This document shows positions 17,051 to 26,531 of a DNA stretch of 64,000 nucleotides, piece by piece. Source of the stretch: G965261775 sp965261775 (lineage in GTDB: Bacteria; Pseudomonadota; Gammaproteobacteria; Eutrophobiales; Eutrophobiaceae); assembly GCA_965261775.1 (NCBI GenBank), contig OZ253477.1, positions 1,550,001 through 1,614,000 on the forward strand. Reading direction: 5' to 3'. The notes beneath the pieces were generated by a model. The model was not told where the DNA came from. It made no database searches and was given only the letters and a program-made list of their open reading frames with translations. Position 1 is the first letter of the stretch, and the number at the start of each line of letters is the position of its first letter. Position numbers and translations under genes: made by a program.

Positions 17051-18064
17051 ATGCTTAAAAAACGGTTCGCAGCGTCAAGATCATTGTTACTGTCCATCCT
17101 GCTACACGCCTTTGCCGCCGTAGTGCTGATCTTCAGTCTCGATTTTATCTCCGAACAACCCGCACGGACTCAAAAACAAACAGTGGATATCGTGGAAGCC
17201 GTGTCAATTGATAAAACACAGGTGGAGCTTGAAATTGCGCGCCTGAAGAAACGAGATAACACCCAAAAAGAAGAGGAAGCAGCTCGCCGGAAAGCATTGG
17301 AAGAATTGAAGCGACAAAGCAAAAAGGAACAGGCAAAACTACAACAGATAAAAACGCAAAAGGCGCAGGAAGAACAACGACGCAAGACTGAAAAAAGCCT
17401 GATTAAAAAGCTGGAGCAGGAAAGGCTGGCACTGGAAACACAACGCAGACAGGCGGAAGAAAAAAAGAAGCAGGTTGAAAAAGAAAACAAACGGTTGGAA
17501 GCCGAAAGGAAAAAACAGGAAGAGACCCTGAAACATCAGGAAAAAGAAAACAAGCGGCTGGCGGCCGAAAGGAAAAAACAGGAAGAGACCTTAAAACATC
17601 AGGAAAAAGAAAACAAGCGGCTGGCGGCCGAAAGGAAAAAACAGGAAGAGACCTTAAAGCAGCAGGAGATTGAACGCAAAAAAAAGGCAGAAGCGGAACG
17701 CAAAGCCGCCGAAGAAAGAAAACGCAAACAGCAGGAACAACAAAAAAAACTTGAGGCCGAGACCCGGGCAAAACGCGAGAAACTCGACGATAACATCGTC
17801 CGGGAATATACATTCCTGATCAGAGAAGCTATCGAAAACAAATTTAACCGTACCGGTTTACCGGAGGGACTGTCCTGCGTAATTCGAATCAGAATGCTTG
17901 AAGGCGGTGCTATCGCTGAAGCCTCTATCAGCAAGTCCAGCGGGAATGAACTGTTTGATCGCCGGGCGGAAACCGCAGTGAGGGCCGCGGCCCCATTACC
18001 GATACCCAGGGAACCGCGTCTGTTTGAAAAAATGCGCAATATACGCCTTACTTTTAAACCTTGA
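17051..18064 (+). CDS. tolA: Tol-Pal periplasm-spanning protein TolA
   Basis: 337 residues. One N-terminal membrane helix (LLLSILLHAFAAVVLIFSLDF), then about 190 residues of uninterrupted Lys/Glu/Gln coiled coil, then a compact C-terminal domain (YTFLIREAIENKFNR, SCVIRIRMLEGGAIAEASI). That domain is the part known to contact TolB and Pal. Three 21-residue units repeat in the coil. Confidence 0.95.
   Translation: MLKKRFAASRSLLLSILLHAFAAVVLIFSLDFISEQPARTQKQTVDIVEAVSIDKTQVELEIARLKKRDNTQKEEEAARRKALEELKRQSKKEQAKLQQIKTQKAQEEQRRKTEKSLIKKLEQERLALETQRRQAEEKKKQVEKENKRLEAERKKQEETLKHQEKENKRLAAERKKQEETLKHQEKENKRLAAERKKQEETLKQQEIERKKKAEAERKAAEERKRKQQEQQKKLEAETRAKREKLDDNIVREYTFLIREAIENKFNRTGLPEGLSCVIRIRMLEGGAIAEASISKSSGNELFDRRAETAVRAAAPLPIPREPRLFEKMRNIRLTFKP
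17477..17665. repeat. 63-bp tandem repeat in tolA coiled coil (3 copies)
   Basis: Three consecutive 63-bp units encode EKENKRLxAERKKQEETLKx. Copies 2 and 3 are almost identical; copy 1 differs at several bases. Recent in-frame amplification would lengthen the periplasmic rod. Confidence 0.8.
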
Positions 18065-19367
18065 CCATGACCCATAAAATAAAACATTTGTTAAAGCTGT
18101 TCTTATTGTTCAGTATTTCCTTTGACACACATGCCGTACTGGATATCAATATAACCCAGGGGATAGAACAGCCCCTGCCGATTGCCATCGTACCGTTCGG
18201 CTGGTCACAGACAGATCGTGTACCACCCGTTGATCTGGCCACCATCATCGGAAATGATCTGGGGCGCAGCGGTCGCTTTGAGGTTATGGATGAACAATAT
18301 ATACCCCAGCGCCCGGTTGATTTTGAAACCGTTAATTTCAGCGACTGGCGCCGGCTCGGCATAGAAAACATCCTGATTGGAAATCTGGAATTGACCGATT
18401 CAGGAGACTATGATATCAGCTTTCGCCTGATCGATATCTATCGCAAAAACCAGATTGCCCGTCTTCGCATCTCGGCAAAAAAGAATATGCTCCGCCGAGT
18501 GGCACACCAGATTAGCGATATTGTCTTCGAGAAACTCACCGGCATTCCGGGCGCCTTTGATACGCGCATCGCCTACATCACCGTAAAACAGGATAATAAC
18601 GACACTAAACTATATACCCTGACAGTGGCAGATATGGATGGTCACAACGCCCAGATCCTGCTTGCATCGGAAGACCCCCTGCTCTCACCCGTCTGGTCTC
18701 CGGACGGGAAAGAAATCGCCTATGTTTCTTTTGAAGGGAAAAGATCCACTATCTTCATACAGGATATTTCCAGCGGTAAACGTGAAAAAGTCGCGGCCTT
18801 TCCCGGGACCAACAGCGCCCCCTCCTGGTCACCGGATGGCACAAGGCTGGCGATGACATTATCCAAAGATGGCAATGCTGAAATCTACGTTATGGATATG
18901 GATACACGTTTATTAAAACGCATCACCCACCATGACGGCATTGACACCGAACCTGCCTGGTCGCCAGACAGCCAGAAACTGGCCTTCACCTCTGATCGAA
19001 CCGGCAGGCCGCAGATTTACGAGACTGATGCAAGCGGCGGACCGCCCAGACGAATCAGTCTTAATGGAGACTACAATGCCGCCCTCGCTATTCTCCGGAA
19101 GGAAAAACCATCGCTCTGGTACATGGCACCAGGGGTGTTTATCGCATTGGTCTGCTTGATTTACAGAACGGTCTCATCACGACACTGACAAAGAACCAAT
19201 TGGACGAATCACCGAGTTTTGCACCAAACGGCGTTATGATTATTTACTCGACAAGCGGAGCACAAGGCTCACGGTTGGCGATGGTCTCCGCAGACGGACA
19301 CATCCATCAAGGTCTTGGACAAAGCGGTGATATCCGCGCGCCCGCCTGGAGCCCGTTTTTAAGATAA
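18061..19367 (+). pseudogene. tolB: TolB, frameshifted near codon 340 (possible sequence error)
   Basis: The intact frame runs from 18061 to a stop at 19188 (375 aa) with a signal peptide, an N-terminal domain and beta-propeller blades (SPVWSPDGKEIAYVS, APSWSPDGTRLAMTL, EPAWSPDSQKLAFTS). After NGDYNA the frame degrades, while a different frame gives perfect TolB: RPRYSPEGKTIALVH, LDESPSFAPNGVMIIYS and APAWSPFLR, ending at 19367. One missing base around 19078-19085 would restore a protein of about 435 residues, the normal length. TolB is periplasmic and links Pal, TolA and the outer membrane. A sequencing or assembly error is the simplest reading. Confidence 0.9.
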
Positions 19368-19378
19368 ACAAAACGGGC
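19351..19378 (+). terminator. Stem-loop at the tolB-pal boundary
   Basis: GCCCGTTTT (19351-19359) and AAAACGGGC (19370-19378) form a perfect 9-bp stem over the end of the restored tolB frame. No T-run follows, so an attenuator or mRNA-processing stem is as likely as a terminator. Confidence 0.4.
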
Positions 19379-19448
19379 ACCCTCAACAAATTCACCGTTG
19401 ATATGTTATGCTACAAAAGTATTATTAAGCCCTGATGAGGAAAAATTT

Positions 19449-19988
19449 ATGTTCACCCGTTTATTTTTGGCAGTAGCTCTGATTGGCTTGGCATCAGGCT
19501 GTACTCTTAACAAAAGCAAGGAAGAACCGGCCACTGAAATTAAAGATCTGAGCACTAAAGCACCCGGCACCGATGAAATGGAAAATGGCGTAGCGCAAGC
19601 TTACGGCACAGGCGATTCGTCAACATCAGATTTCAGCACACTGTATGACACCCTGAATCCCCCATCTGAACAGATCATCTACTTTGAATATGACAGTAGC
19701 TATATTCAGTCTGACTACCGTGGTCTTATTGAGGCTCACGCCACCTATCTTTCCACTTATCCGGATGCCATAGTCATCCTTGAAGGCCATGCCGACGAAC
19801 GCGGGTCAAGGGAATATAATCTTGCTCTGGGCGAGAGTCGCGCCCGCGCTGTAAAAGACCACTTGATACTACTGGGTGCCTCCCCGGAACAGATCCGCAT
19901 GATAAGTTACGGCGAAGAACGCCCAACTGTTGCCGGTCATAATGAAACTGCCTGGCAACAGAATCGACGCGTAGAAATTATTTATTGA
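19449..19988 (+). CDS. pal: Peptidoglycan-associated lipoprotein Pal
   Basis: 179 residues from ATG 19449, chosen because it starts the lipoprotein signal and follows a GAGG site. The lipobox LASGC places lipidation at C18. The OmpA-like peptidoglycan-binding domain follows (IIYFEYDSSYI, VILEGHADERGSREYNLALGESRARAV, YGEERP). It anchors the outer membrane to the cell wall and releases it on TolA pulling (family knowledge). Confidence 0.96.
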   Translation: MFTRLFLAVALIGLASGCTLNKSKEEPATEIKDLSTKAPGTDEMENGVAQAYGTGDSSTSDFSTLYDTLNPPSEQIIYFEYDSSYIQSDYRGLIEAHATYLSTYPDAIVILEGHADERGSREYNLALGESRARAVKDHLILLGASPEQIRMISYGEERPTVAGHNETAWQQNRRVEIIY

Positions 19989-20848
19989 TGTTTATCCATG
20001 GCCTGGGCCGTGTGTTTTGGTCACTTTCTGTTCTTACAGTTTTTTTGCACGGCGTCCTTAACGTTAATGCGGAAGAGGATAAAGACAGCGGTATTTCGCC
20101 TTTATTGTCCGAGGCTGCTATTGCCGATATTGATCGGCGACTTGGCCGGATTGAGAAAACACGCGATGACCAATTCTTGCTGGACACGCTTGAATCGCTC
20201 AGGGCTGAAGTTGACAGACTGCGCAACGAAATAAAAGAACAGACGCACATCATCAACCAACTGAAACAAAAACAACGCGACCTTTACACCGATACTGACC
20301 GGCGTTTACAGCGTTTGGAGGAAGGTACGCTTTCACAAGCGGGGGCGCAGACAAACACGATCACACCAACTGAACCTGAGAACACGCAAGAACTCGTGCC
20401 CGAACAGGAGCTGGCGGAGGATAAAAGGGATACACCGAAGCTGGCGAAACCACCGGCCAACCCCTTAAAAGCCGAGGCACGCTATCAAGACGCCTTCAGA
20501 TTGCTCAGAAAATCCCAATACGAAACGGCACTGAGAGCCTTCCGGGAGTTTCTCAAAGACTATCCGGACAATCAGCTTTCCGATAACGCCCAGTATTGGG
20601 TGGGCGAGGCTAATTATATCCTGGGAAAATATGACTTGGCGATCATTGAATATCAGTCTTTGCTCTTCACTTATCCAGACAGCCAAAAAGCACCTGATGC
20701 ACTGTTAAAAATCGCTTACAGCTACATTGAACTCGGCAATGTCACCGAGGCACGAAAGGTGCTGAAAAAAATTATCGCGCAATATCCCGACACAACGACA
20801 GCCCATCTCGCAGAGACGAATCTGCACGAAACCAGAGACGCCGAATAG
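19988..20848 (+). CDS. cpoB: Cell division coordinator CpoB (YbgF)
   Basis: 286 residues from ATG 19988, which overlaps the pal stop by one base. A signal peptide ends near NVNA-EED, then comes a coiled-coil trimerisation segment (RRLGRIEKTRD...LRAEVDRLRNEIK), a variable linker, and three C-terminal TPR repeats from about residue 165 (YQDAFRLLRKSQYETALRAF). Family knowledge: CpoB couples Tol-Pal constriction to PBP1B peptidoglycan synthesis. Confidence 0.93.
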   Translation: MFIHGLGRVFWSLSVLTVFLHGVLNVNAEEDKDSGISPLLSEAAIADIDRRLGRIEKTRDDQFLLDTLESLRAEVDRLRNEIKEQTHIINQLKQKQRDLYTDTDRRLQRLEEGTLSQAGAQTNTITPTEPENTQELVPEQELAEDKRDTPKLAKPPANPLKAEARYQDAFRLLRKSQYETALRAFREFLKDYPDNQLSDNAQYWVGEANYILGKYDLAIIEYQSLLFTYPDSQKAPDALLKIAYSYIELGNVTEARKVLKKIIAQYPDTTTAHLAETNLHETRDAE

Positions 20849-20860
20849 ACAGGAGACAGG

Positions 20861-21547
20861 ATGAACTCCGAACTGCAGATCACTCCTTCAAGTCAACGAC
20901 AGCGAGCATCTACGTTGCGTATTACCGAAATATTTTTTTCCATTCAGGGGGAATCAGTCAAGGCAGGGATACCTACTGTGTTTATACGCCTGACGGGCTG
21001 TCCCCTGCGTTGCCACTACTGTGATACGGCCTATGCATTCCACGGCGGCAGGAAAATGTCGATATCTTCCATCCTTAATACAGCCGCTCAATACCGCACA
21101 AAACATGTGACCGTAACCGGCGGCGAACCCCTTACACAGAGCGCCTGTCCGCAATTACTCAAACAATTATGTGACAAGGGATTTCGGGTATCGCTAGAGA
21201 CCAGCGGTACGCTTGATATTACCGATGTTGACACGCGTGTGATGAAGATAATGGATATCAAAACACCCGCTTCAAATGAATGTGCCAAAAACCGGTTTGA
21301 GAATCTGGCCCATCTCGATCGGCAGGATCAAATCAAATTTGTGATCTGCAACCGCGAGGATTATGAATGGAGCGTCGGGAAGATCGCCAAATTCAAACTC
21401 GATGACATTTGCGAAGTACTTTTTTCTCCTGAACATCAATCACTGAACCCGACTGACCTTGCGAACTGGATAGTAGCAGACGGTCTGAACGTCCGTCTTC
21501 AGATCCAGCTGCATAAATATCTGTGGGGTAACCATCCGGGCAAATAA
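20861..21547 (+). CDS. queE: 7-carboxy-7-deazaguanine synthase
   Basis: 228 residues. The radical-SAM cluster motif C-x3-C-x2-C is in TGCPLRCHYCDTAYAF, with the QueE entry motif FFSIQGESVKAG before it and a SAM-contacting TVTGGEPL stretch. It makes CDG in the queuosine pathway. Next to queC, as in many genomes where both follow tol-pal. Confidence 0.95.
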   Translation: MNSELQITPSSQRQRASTLRITEIFFSIQGESVKAGIPTVFIRLTGCPLRCHYCDTAYAFHGGRKMSISSILNTAAQYRTKHVTVTGGEPLTQSACPQLLKQLCDKGFRVSLETSGTLDITDVDTRVMKIMDIKTPASNECAKNRFENLAHLDRQDQIKFVICNREDYEWSVGKIAKFKLDDICEVLFSPEHQSLNPTDLANWIVADGLNVRLQIQLHKYLWGNHPGK

Positions 21548-21598
21548 TGTTTTCCGGATATCCGGGGAGATCGCCAAAAGAAATATTATCTACATACC

Positions 21599-22285
21599 AT
21601 GACGACCGACAATAAAGCCGTTGTTCTCGTCTCTGGCGGATTGGATTCCGCCACGACGCTTGCCATAGCGAAGGACGGCGGGTTTGACTGCCATGCTTTG
21701 AGTTTTGACTATGGTCAGCGGCACCGGATTGAACTGAGTGCCGCCAGACGCGTCGCGATTCATTTTGGTGTCCGGGAACACAAGATCGTCAAACTTGATC
21801 TCGGGCAAATCGGCGGATCGGCCCTGACAGACCTTTCCATTGCCGTTCCAGACAAACCGCAGGAACAAATTCCGATCACCTATGTTCCCGCACGCAATAC
21901 GATTTTTCTTTCCTGTGCACTGGCCTGGGCGGAGGTATTGGATACACAGGATATTTTTATCGGCATCAACGCCGTGGATTACTCCGGTTATCCCGATTGC
22001 CGACCGGAATATATCGCGGCTTTCAGACAGCTTGCCCGTCTCGCCACCAAGGCGGGGGTGGAAGGAAAATCCTTTGAGGTCCATACCCCGCTTATTGATT
22101 TAAGCAAAACGGACATCATTAAGCGCGGCGCTTCACTGGGCGTTGATTATTCAATGACGATATCCTGCTATCAGGCAAACGAGATCGGACAAGCATGTCG
22201 ACACTGTGACGCATGCCATTTAAGAGAAGCGGGATTTAAACAGGCGGGCATTGCCGACCCAACGATCTACCAAAATGACAATTAG
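21599..22285 (+). CDS. queC: 7-cyano-7-deazaguanine synthase
   Basis: 228 residues. The ATP-pyrophosphatase P-loop SGGLDSATTLA opens the protein. The zinc site is C-terminal (CRHCDACHLREAGF, with SCYQ upstream). It converts CDG to preQ0, the step after QueE. The distant PAPS-reductase-like gene of the island is a separate, different PP-loop enzyme. Confidence 0.96.
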   Translation: MTTDNKAVVLVSGGLDSATTLAIAKDGGFDCHALSFDYGQRHRIELSAARRVAIHFGVREHKIVKLDLGQIGGSALTDLSIAVPDKPQEQIPITYVPARNTIFLSCALAWAEVLDTQDIFIGINAVDYSGYPDCRPEYIAAFRQLARLATKAGVEGKSFEVHTPLIDLSKTDIIKRGASLGVDYSMTISCYQANEIGQACRHCDACHLREAGFKQAGIADPTIYQNDN

Positions 22286-22374
22286 CGGTAAATTCAGGAG
22301 TCCTGATTCATAATTCGTTATCCATTGTCTTGTGACCGGGTTAAAAATAGTCCGTGGATAACGTTAACTCCAGG

Positions 22375-23388
22375 TCAGAGAACAGAAGCGTATACTTCAT
22401 CAAGACGCTCACAATAGTAGCCAATCTCCAATTTTTCCTTGGCCAGTCGGTAAACGGGTTCCATCAGGGCGCGATGGTCTTCCCGGTTTTTCATTGTCCA
22501 TCGCAGACGTTCTCGAAGTGCGGACACATCACCGACCTCAACCAGACAGTCATCGGGCAGAATTTCCTCGGCACCGGCCACCCGGGTAGCAAGTACGGGC
22601 ACTTCCCGATGCAACATCTGCACGAGCGCTAACGGAAACCCTTCACGGAGAGAGGGCAATACAAATAAATCCGCCTTGCTGACAATCGCTTCACAATCAC
22701 TCCGAAAACCGGGCAACCATACCCGCTCTTTAAGCCCTAGACGCATAACCTGCCTTTTCAGGGGCGTCTGCAATTTGCCGTCGCCGACCAGCCAAAGGTC
22801 AACGTCTTCCAGCGGTGCCACCGCTTCCAGCAGAATATTAAAGCCCTTTGCGGCAACAAAACGACCATAGCTCGCAACAGTAAAACGCCCATGCGCCTTG
22901 CGGGGCAAATCTGCAGGGGAGGGAGTATCCGGGTCAGGCGCTTTAATGGCGTTCCAAATCACCGTATGTTCCAACCCACCAAGGCACTCTCCCGCCTTCC
23001 GGCTTACAGCAATAACGGCGTCCATCCCTTTGAAAACAGCGGTTCTTTTCTTCGTATTATGGATCGTCGCCACCCGCTTGGTCTCCGGTAAAAAAGGGGC
23101 AACGCGCCGGGCTATTGCCGCGCCTTTATTTGCATGAACATGCAATATATCCGGATGCAGCGTTTGCAACACACGTGTCAGCTTTCGTAGAAAAACAGGA
23201 TTATAGCGTGACGCACGGAAATCGAAAACCACCCTTTTGACATACGCTGGCAATTGTTTACACACATCGGGACAAGCAACAAGAACCGTGTCCCTGCCCT
23301 GTTTTGCCTGTGTGGTAACGATTTCGGCTACTGCAAATTCCAGACCACCCCAACCCGAACCGGTCGCTACCAGATGAACAATACGCAT
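22375..23388 (-). CDS. Family 4 glycosyltransferase
   Basis: 337 residues. The N-terminal Rossmann half has the acceptor-side glycine loop (GSGWGGLEFAVAEI). The C-terminal half has the GT4 nucleotide-sugar motif region YGRFVAAKGFNILLEA, WLVGDGKL and the E-x7-E motif in LREGFPLALVQMLHREVPVLATRVAGAEE. The role is probably LPS core or surface glycan assembly, inferred from the later envelope genes; donor and acceptor cannot be told. Confidence 0.85.
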   Translation of the reverse strand: MRIVHLVATGSGWGGLEFAVAEIVTTQAKQGRDTVLVACPDVCKQLPAYVKRVVFDFRASRYNPVFLRKLTRVLQTLHPDILHVHANKGAAIARRVAPFLPETKRVATIHNTKKRTAVFKGMDAVIAVSRKAGECLGGLEHTVIWNAIKAPDPDTPSPADLPRKAHGRFTVASYGRFVAAKGFNILLEAVAPLEDVDLWLVGDGKLQTPLKRQVMRLGLKERVWLPGFRSDCEAIVSKADLFVLPSLREGFPLALVQMLHREVPVLATRVAGAEEILPDDCLVEVGDVSALRERLRWTMKNREDHRALMEPVYRLAKEKLEIGYYCERLDEVYASVL

Positions 23389-23742
23389 CGCTTTGGAAAC
23401 TCCTCAATCCATAAATGACACAGATGGCTTTCTCACACAACCGTCATCACGTAACGCGAAGTGGTACGTGAGGGGAAATGTAACTTTTTTTGACCGGTGC
23501 AAGGCTCTCAATCACCGTTCCCGCGAAAGTTCAAGGTCACCGAAGCGACCGAACCACCAGCCAAATAAACCCGACCCTGCAGTGACCGAAAATCGTCATG
23601 ATATTTTGCCGACATTGATTGCAATACTTTTATGGTAAATGATGGCAAAACGCAAGCGGTGTGAACAAACGGACAAGGGGAAAACGGCTGCGTCGTCCCG
23701 CAAGGACTACGTGAGGAAGTCATCTGCGTATGCTTTCGTAGA
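23389..23742. other. Gene-free stretch, 354 bp
   Basis: It lies between two minus-strand genes. I see no convincing gene, RNA or terminator in it. Short open frames on both strands lack starts with ribosome sites and recognisable motifs. Confidence 0.6.
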
Positions 23743-24426
23743 TCAGTACATCTCATTAACGCGGGTCAAACTGTCCAGGGTGCCAATATCATGCCACATG
23801 CCAGAAAAATGTTCGCCGCTGATACGACCGCCCGGCGCCGCCTGAAACAAAAGCGGTGCCAGAGACCGCTTGCCGGACTTAAGTCCGTGGAATAAACGCG
23901 GATGATAAAGGCCGAGGCCACTGTAGGTCAGCTTCGCTCCGCCTGATGTGGCAACTCTGCCAACGAGTGCTTCGGCAGGTTCGGCCGTCAACAGGACAAA
24001 ATCTCCGGCGGGATGATGTGGCGGGTTGTCAACCAGCACCAGATGTGCATCGACGTTGAATGTCCTGTTGATTAATGTCCGATAATCAAAATCAGTGAAC
24101 ACATCGGCATTGGCGATAATAAAAGGCGCATCGCCCAGCATGGGAAGGGCCTGAATGATCCCTCCGGCCGTTTCAAGTGGTGTGGCACCTTCCTCCGAAT
24201 AACGGATTTCAACACCATAACGACTGCCGTCGCCGAGACAGTCATGGATCTGTTCCCCCATATACCCCAGGTTAATAACGAATTGACGCACGCCGCCCCG
24301 CGCCAGGGCTTCAAGCTGATGAACTATCAGGGGTTTGCCCGCCACCTCCAACAACGGCTTTGGTTTTGTATCCGTCAGGGGGCGCAGACGTTCACCCCGT
24401 CCCGCCGCCAGGATCATCGCTTTCAT
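23743..24426 (-). CDS. murU: N-acetylmuramate-1-phosphate uridylyltransferase
   Basis: 227 residues from ATG 24426 (MKAMILAAGRGERLRPLTD); a longer frame lacks conservation. The nucleotidyltransferase signature LAAGxGxRxxPLTxxxPKPLLEV is complete, and the metal site Asp sits in FIIANADVFTD. It overlaps the kinase gene by 4 bases. This pairing with AmgK is the peptidoglycan-recycling bypass that makes UDP-MurNAc from MurNAc-1-P (family knowledge, best known in Pseudomonas). Confidence 0.88.
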   Translation of the reverse strand: MKAMILAAGRGERLRPLTDTKPKPLLEVAGKPLIVHQLEALARGGVRQFVINLGYMGEQIHDCLGDGSRYGVEIRYSEEGATPLETAGGIIQALPMLGDAPFIIANADVFTDFDYRTLINRTFNVDAHLVLVDNPPHHPAGDFVLLTAEPAEALVGRVATSGGAKLTYSGLGLYHPRLFHGLKSGKRSLAPLLFQAAPGGRISGEHFSGMWHDIGTLDSLTRVNEMY

Positions 24427-25424
24427 AAACACTTCGGCTCCTTTTCCAGGCCTGGTAACAGACTCGTCTCTATCAGCCGGCATAACACTGTCAGCTCAGG
24501 GTAACGCCCCTGTAGGTCAAGGATGTAGGAAAGCGTCCTGGGAATATCTTTCAGGAAACCGTGCTTGCCATCCCGAAAGGATAAACGGGCGAAAATACCG
24601 CTGGCCTTCAGATGTCGCTGTACGCCCATCAAATCAAACCAGCGCCTGAACCGAGCCCTGTCTATTTGCTGAGATGGTGAGGCACTTATCAGTCGATCAA
24701 TATAAGCTTCCATCCAGCCGTAAATCTCTCGTTCCGGCCATTTTATGTAGCAGTCCTTTAACAGGGAGACCGGATCATAACTGACAGGGCCGAGCACGGC
24801 ATCCTGATAGTCAATCACGCCGGGACTTGCCGTTTCTGTCACCATCAGGTTTCTGGAGTGATAGTCTCGATGAACAAAGACCTGAGGTTGCACTAGCGCA
24901 TTCTCTACGACCGTATCAAAAACGGCTTTCAATGCCGCCTGTTGCTGCAGGGACAGGTTGATACCCAGATATCGGCCCACCAGCCAATCCATAAAAATAT
25001 TCATTTCTTGTCTTAACATTGTTTCATCATAGAGAGCCAAACCGGAAATATCCGTATCTGTCTGCATGGCGATCAGTGTATTCAGCGCGTCCCGGTAAAG
25101 TCTATCGGCTGAACCGGGGTCTAAATTATCCAGATATAATTGATCACCGAAGTCCGTCAATAACAGAAACCCCTGCGCCATATCGCTTTTATAGACAGAG
25201 GGTACATTGATCCTGTTGTCCTGAAGTTTGCCGGTGATCTTGAGGAATGATTTAATATCCTCATGTTCGGGTGGGGCATCCATGACAATGTATGATTCAC
25301 CCTGCACAAAAAGCCTGTAATAAACCCTGAAACTGGCGTCCTCCGACGCTGGCAGCAATTTGTAGTTATCGGCCGGAAACAGCGTCCGCAACCAGAAATT
25401 AATCGCTTCAAGACGTTTTGACAT
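24423..25424 (-). CDS. amgK: N-acetylmuramate/N-acetylglucosamine kinase (APH fold)
   Basis: 333 residues from ATG 25424, with a GGGGG site 9 bases upstream. The aminoglycoside-phosphotransferase fold is shown by the catalytic loop VFVHRDYHSRNLMV (HxDxxxxN) and the metal Asp in GVIDYQDAVLGPVSYDPVSLL. It phosphorylates MurNAc at C1 for MurU. In relatives the pair often sits opposite lptD-surA; here a Ca/Na exchanger is divergent instead. Confidence 0.88.
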   Translation of the reverse strand: MSKRLEAINFWLRTLFPADNYKLLPASEDASFRVYYRLFVQGESYIVMDAPPEHEDIKSFLKITGKLQDNRINVPSVYKSDMAQGFLLLTDFGDQLYLDNLDPGSADRLYRDALNTLIAMQTDTDISGLALYDETMLRQEMNIFMDWLVGRYLGINLSLQQQAALKAVFDTVVENALVQPQVFVHRDYHSRNLMVTETASPGVIDYQDAVLGPVSYDPVSLLKDCYIKWPEREIYGWMEAYIDRLISASPSQQIDRARFRRWFDLMGVQRHLKASGIFARLSFRDGKHGFLKDIPRTLSYILDLQGRYPELTVLCRLIETSLLPGLEKEPKCL

Positions 25425-25528
25425 CAATCCCCCATACAAATATTGAAAGATAACCGGGCCCCGACAAACCGTGAAATAATCGGTTTATTCTGGCATTATC
25501 CTGAATAGATACAGGAAATGAATATCTT

Positions 25529-26500
25529 ATGCTGATCTCATGCGTTTTTATTGTAATCGGGCTGATGCTACTCGTCTATGGTGCTGATATGTTCGTGACG
25601 GGGGCGTCAAGCACGGCACGTCAGTTTGGCATGTCTCCGTTGATCATCGGTCTAACCATTGTTGGGTTTGCAACTTCCGCCCCGGAGATTATCGTCGGTT
25701 CCGTCTCCGCCTGGCAGCACAAAACATCCATCGCTATTGGCAACGCGCTTGGTTCAAACATCACCAACATCGGGCTGGTGCTCGGCGTCGCCATTCTGCT
25801 ACTGCCCATCACGGTGCGGTCAGATACCGTAAAGCGTGAATACGGGTTGATGTTTCTATCCATCTTGATCGGTCTTTTACTGATGCTGGACGGTCATTTG
25901 GGTCGCCTTGACGCCATCGTATTACTTGCCGTGCTGGTGATCTCCATCGGTGGAATTGTTCAGATTGCCAAACACTCGGCCACAAACGACCCCTTAAAAA
26001 GCGAATTCACAAGGGAATTGTATAAAACCGATTCCATCAGGACGTCCACGGGAAAACTGATAGCAGGGCTTGTCCTATTGCTTGTCGGCGCGGAACTACT
26101 GGTACGCGGCGCCGTTTTTATCGCCGAATCTGTCGGCATATCCGATCTGGTCATCGGTCTGACTATTATCGCCGTTGGCACAAGCCTGCCCGAGCTGGCC
26201 ACTTCTATTATCAGCATCCTGAAAAAGGAGGCGGACATCGCTATCGGGAATATTATCGGTTCCAATATGTTCAATATGCTGGCCGTGCTGTCAATTCCTG
26301 TATTGATTCATCCAGACCATTTTGAAAACGCGGTTCTGATACGTGATTTCCCTGTGTTAATTGGCCTGGCCCTGCTGCTTGGCGGCATGATATTCATCTC
26401 CAGCAAAGGGAAGCTGAAACGCTTTGAAGGAGCATTATTATTGCTCTGCTTTATCGCCTACCAATATCTGTTATTCTCACAATCCGTTACATTATTTTGA
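25529..26500 (+). CDS. yrbG: Calcium/sodium antiporter, YrbG type
   Basis: 323 residues with about ten membrane segments in two inverted halves. Each half has the exchanger alpha-repeat with its acidic residue: GFATSAPEIIVGSVSA and AVGTSLPELATSIISI, each followed by AIGNxxGSNxxN. It sits upstream of kdsD, as yrbG does in E. coli. Confidence 0.93.
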   Translation: MLISCVFIVIGLMLLVYGADMFVTGASSTARQFGMSPLIIGLTIVGFATSAPEIIVGSVSAWQHKTSIAIGNALGSNITNIGLVLGVAILLLPITVRSDTVKREYGLMFLSILIGLLLMLDGHLGRLDAIVLLAVLVISIGGIVQIAKHSATNDPLKSEFTRELYKTDSIRTSTGKLIAGLVLLLVGAELLVRGAVFIAESVGISDLVIGLTIIAVGTSLPELATSIISILKKEADIAIGNIIGSNMFNMLAVLSIPVLIHPDHFENAVLIRDFPVLIGLALLLGGMIFISSKGKLKRFEGALLLLCFIAYQYLLFSQSVTLF

Positions 26501-26531
26501 ATTGAATGGTTAAACCTGCCCCTTACTTAAT

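Noticed and set aside
20861..22285. queE-queC considered as part of a 7-deazaguanine DNA modification (Dpd) locus with the DGQHR gene
   Set aside because: They follow tol-pal as ordinary queuosine genes, 29 kb from the island, and no DpdA-like transglycosylase is visible.
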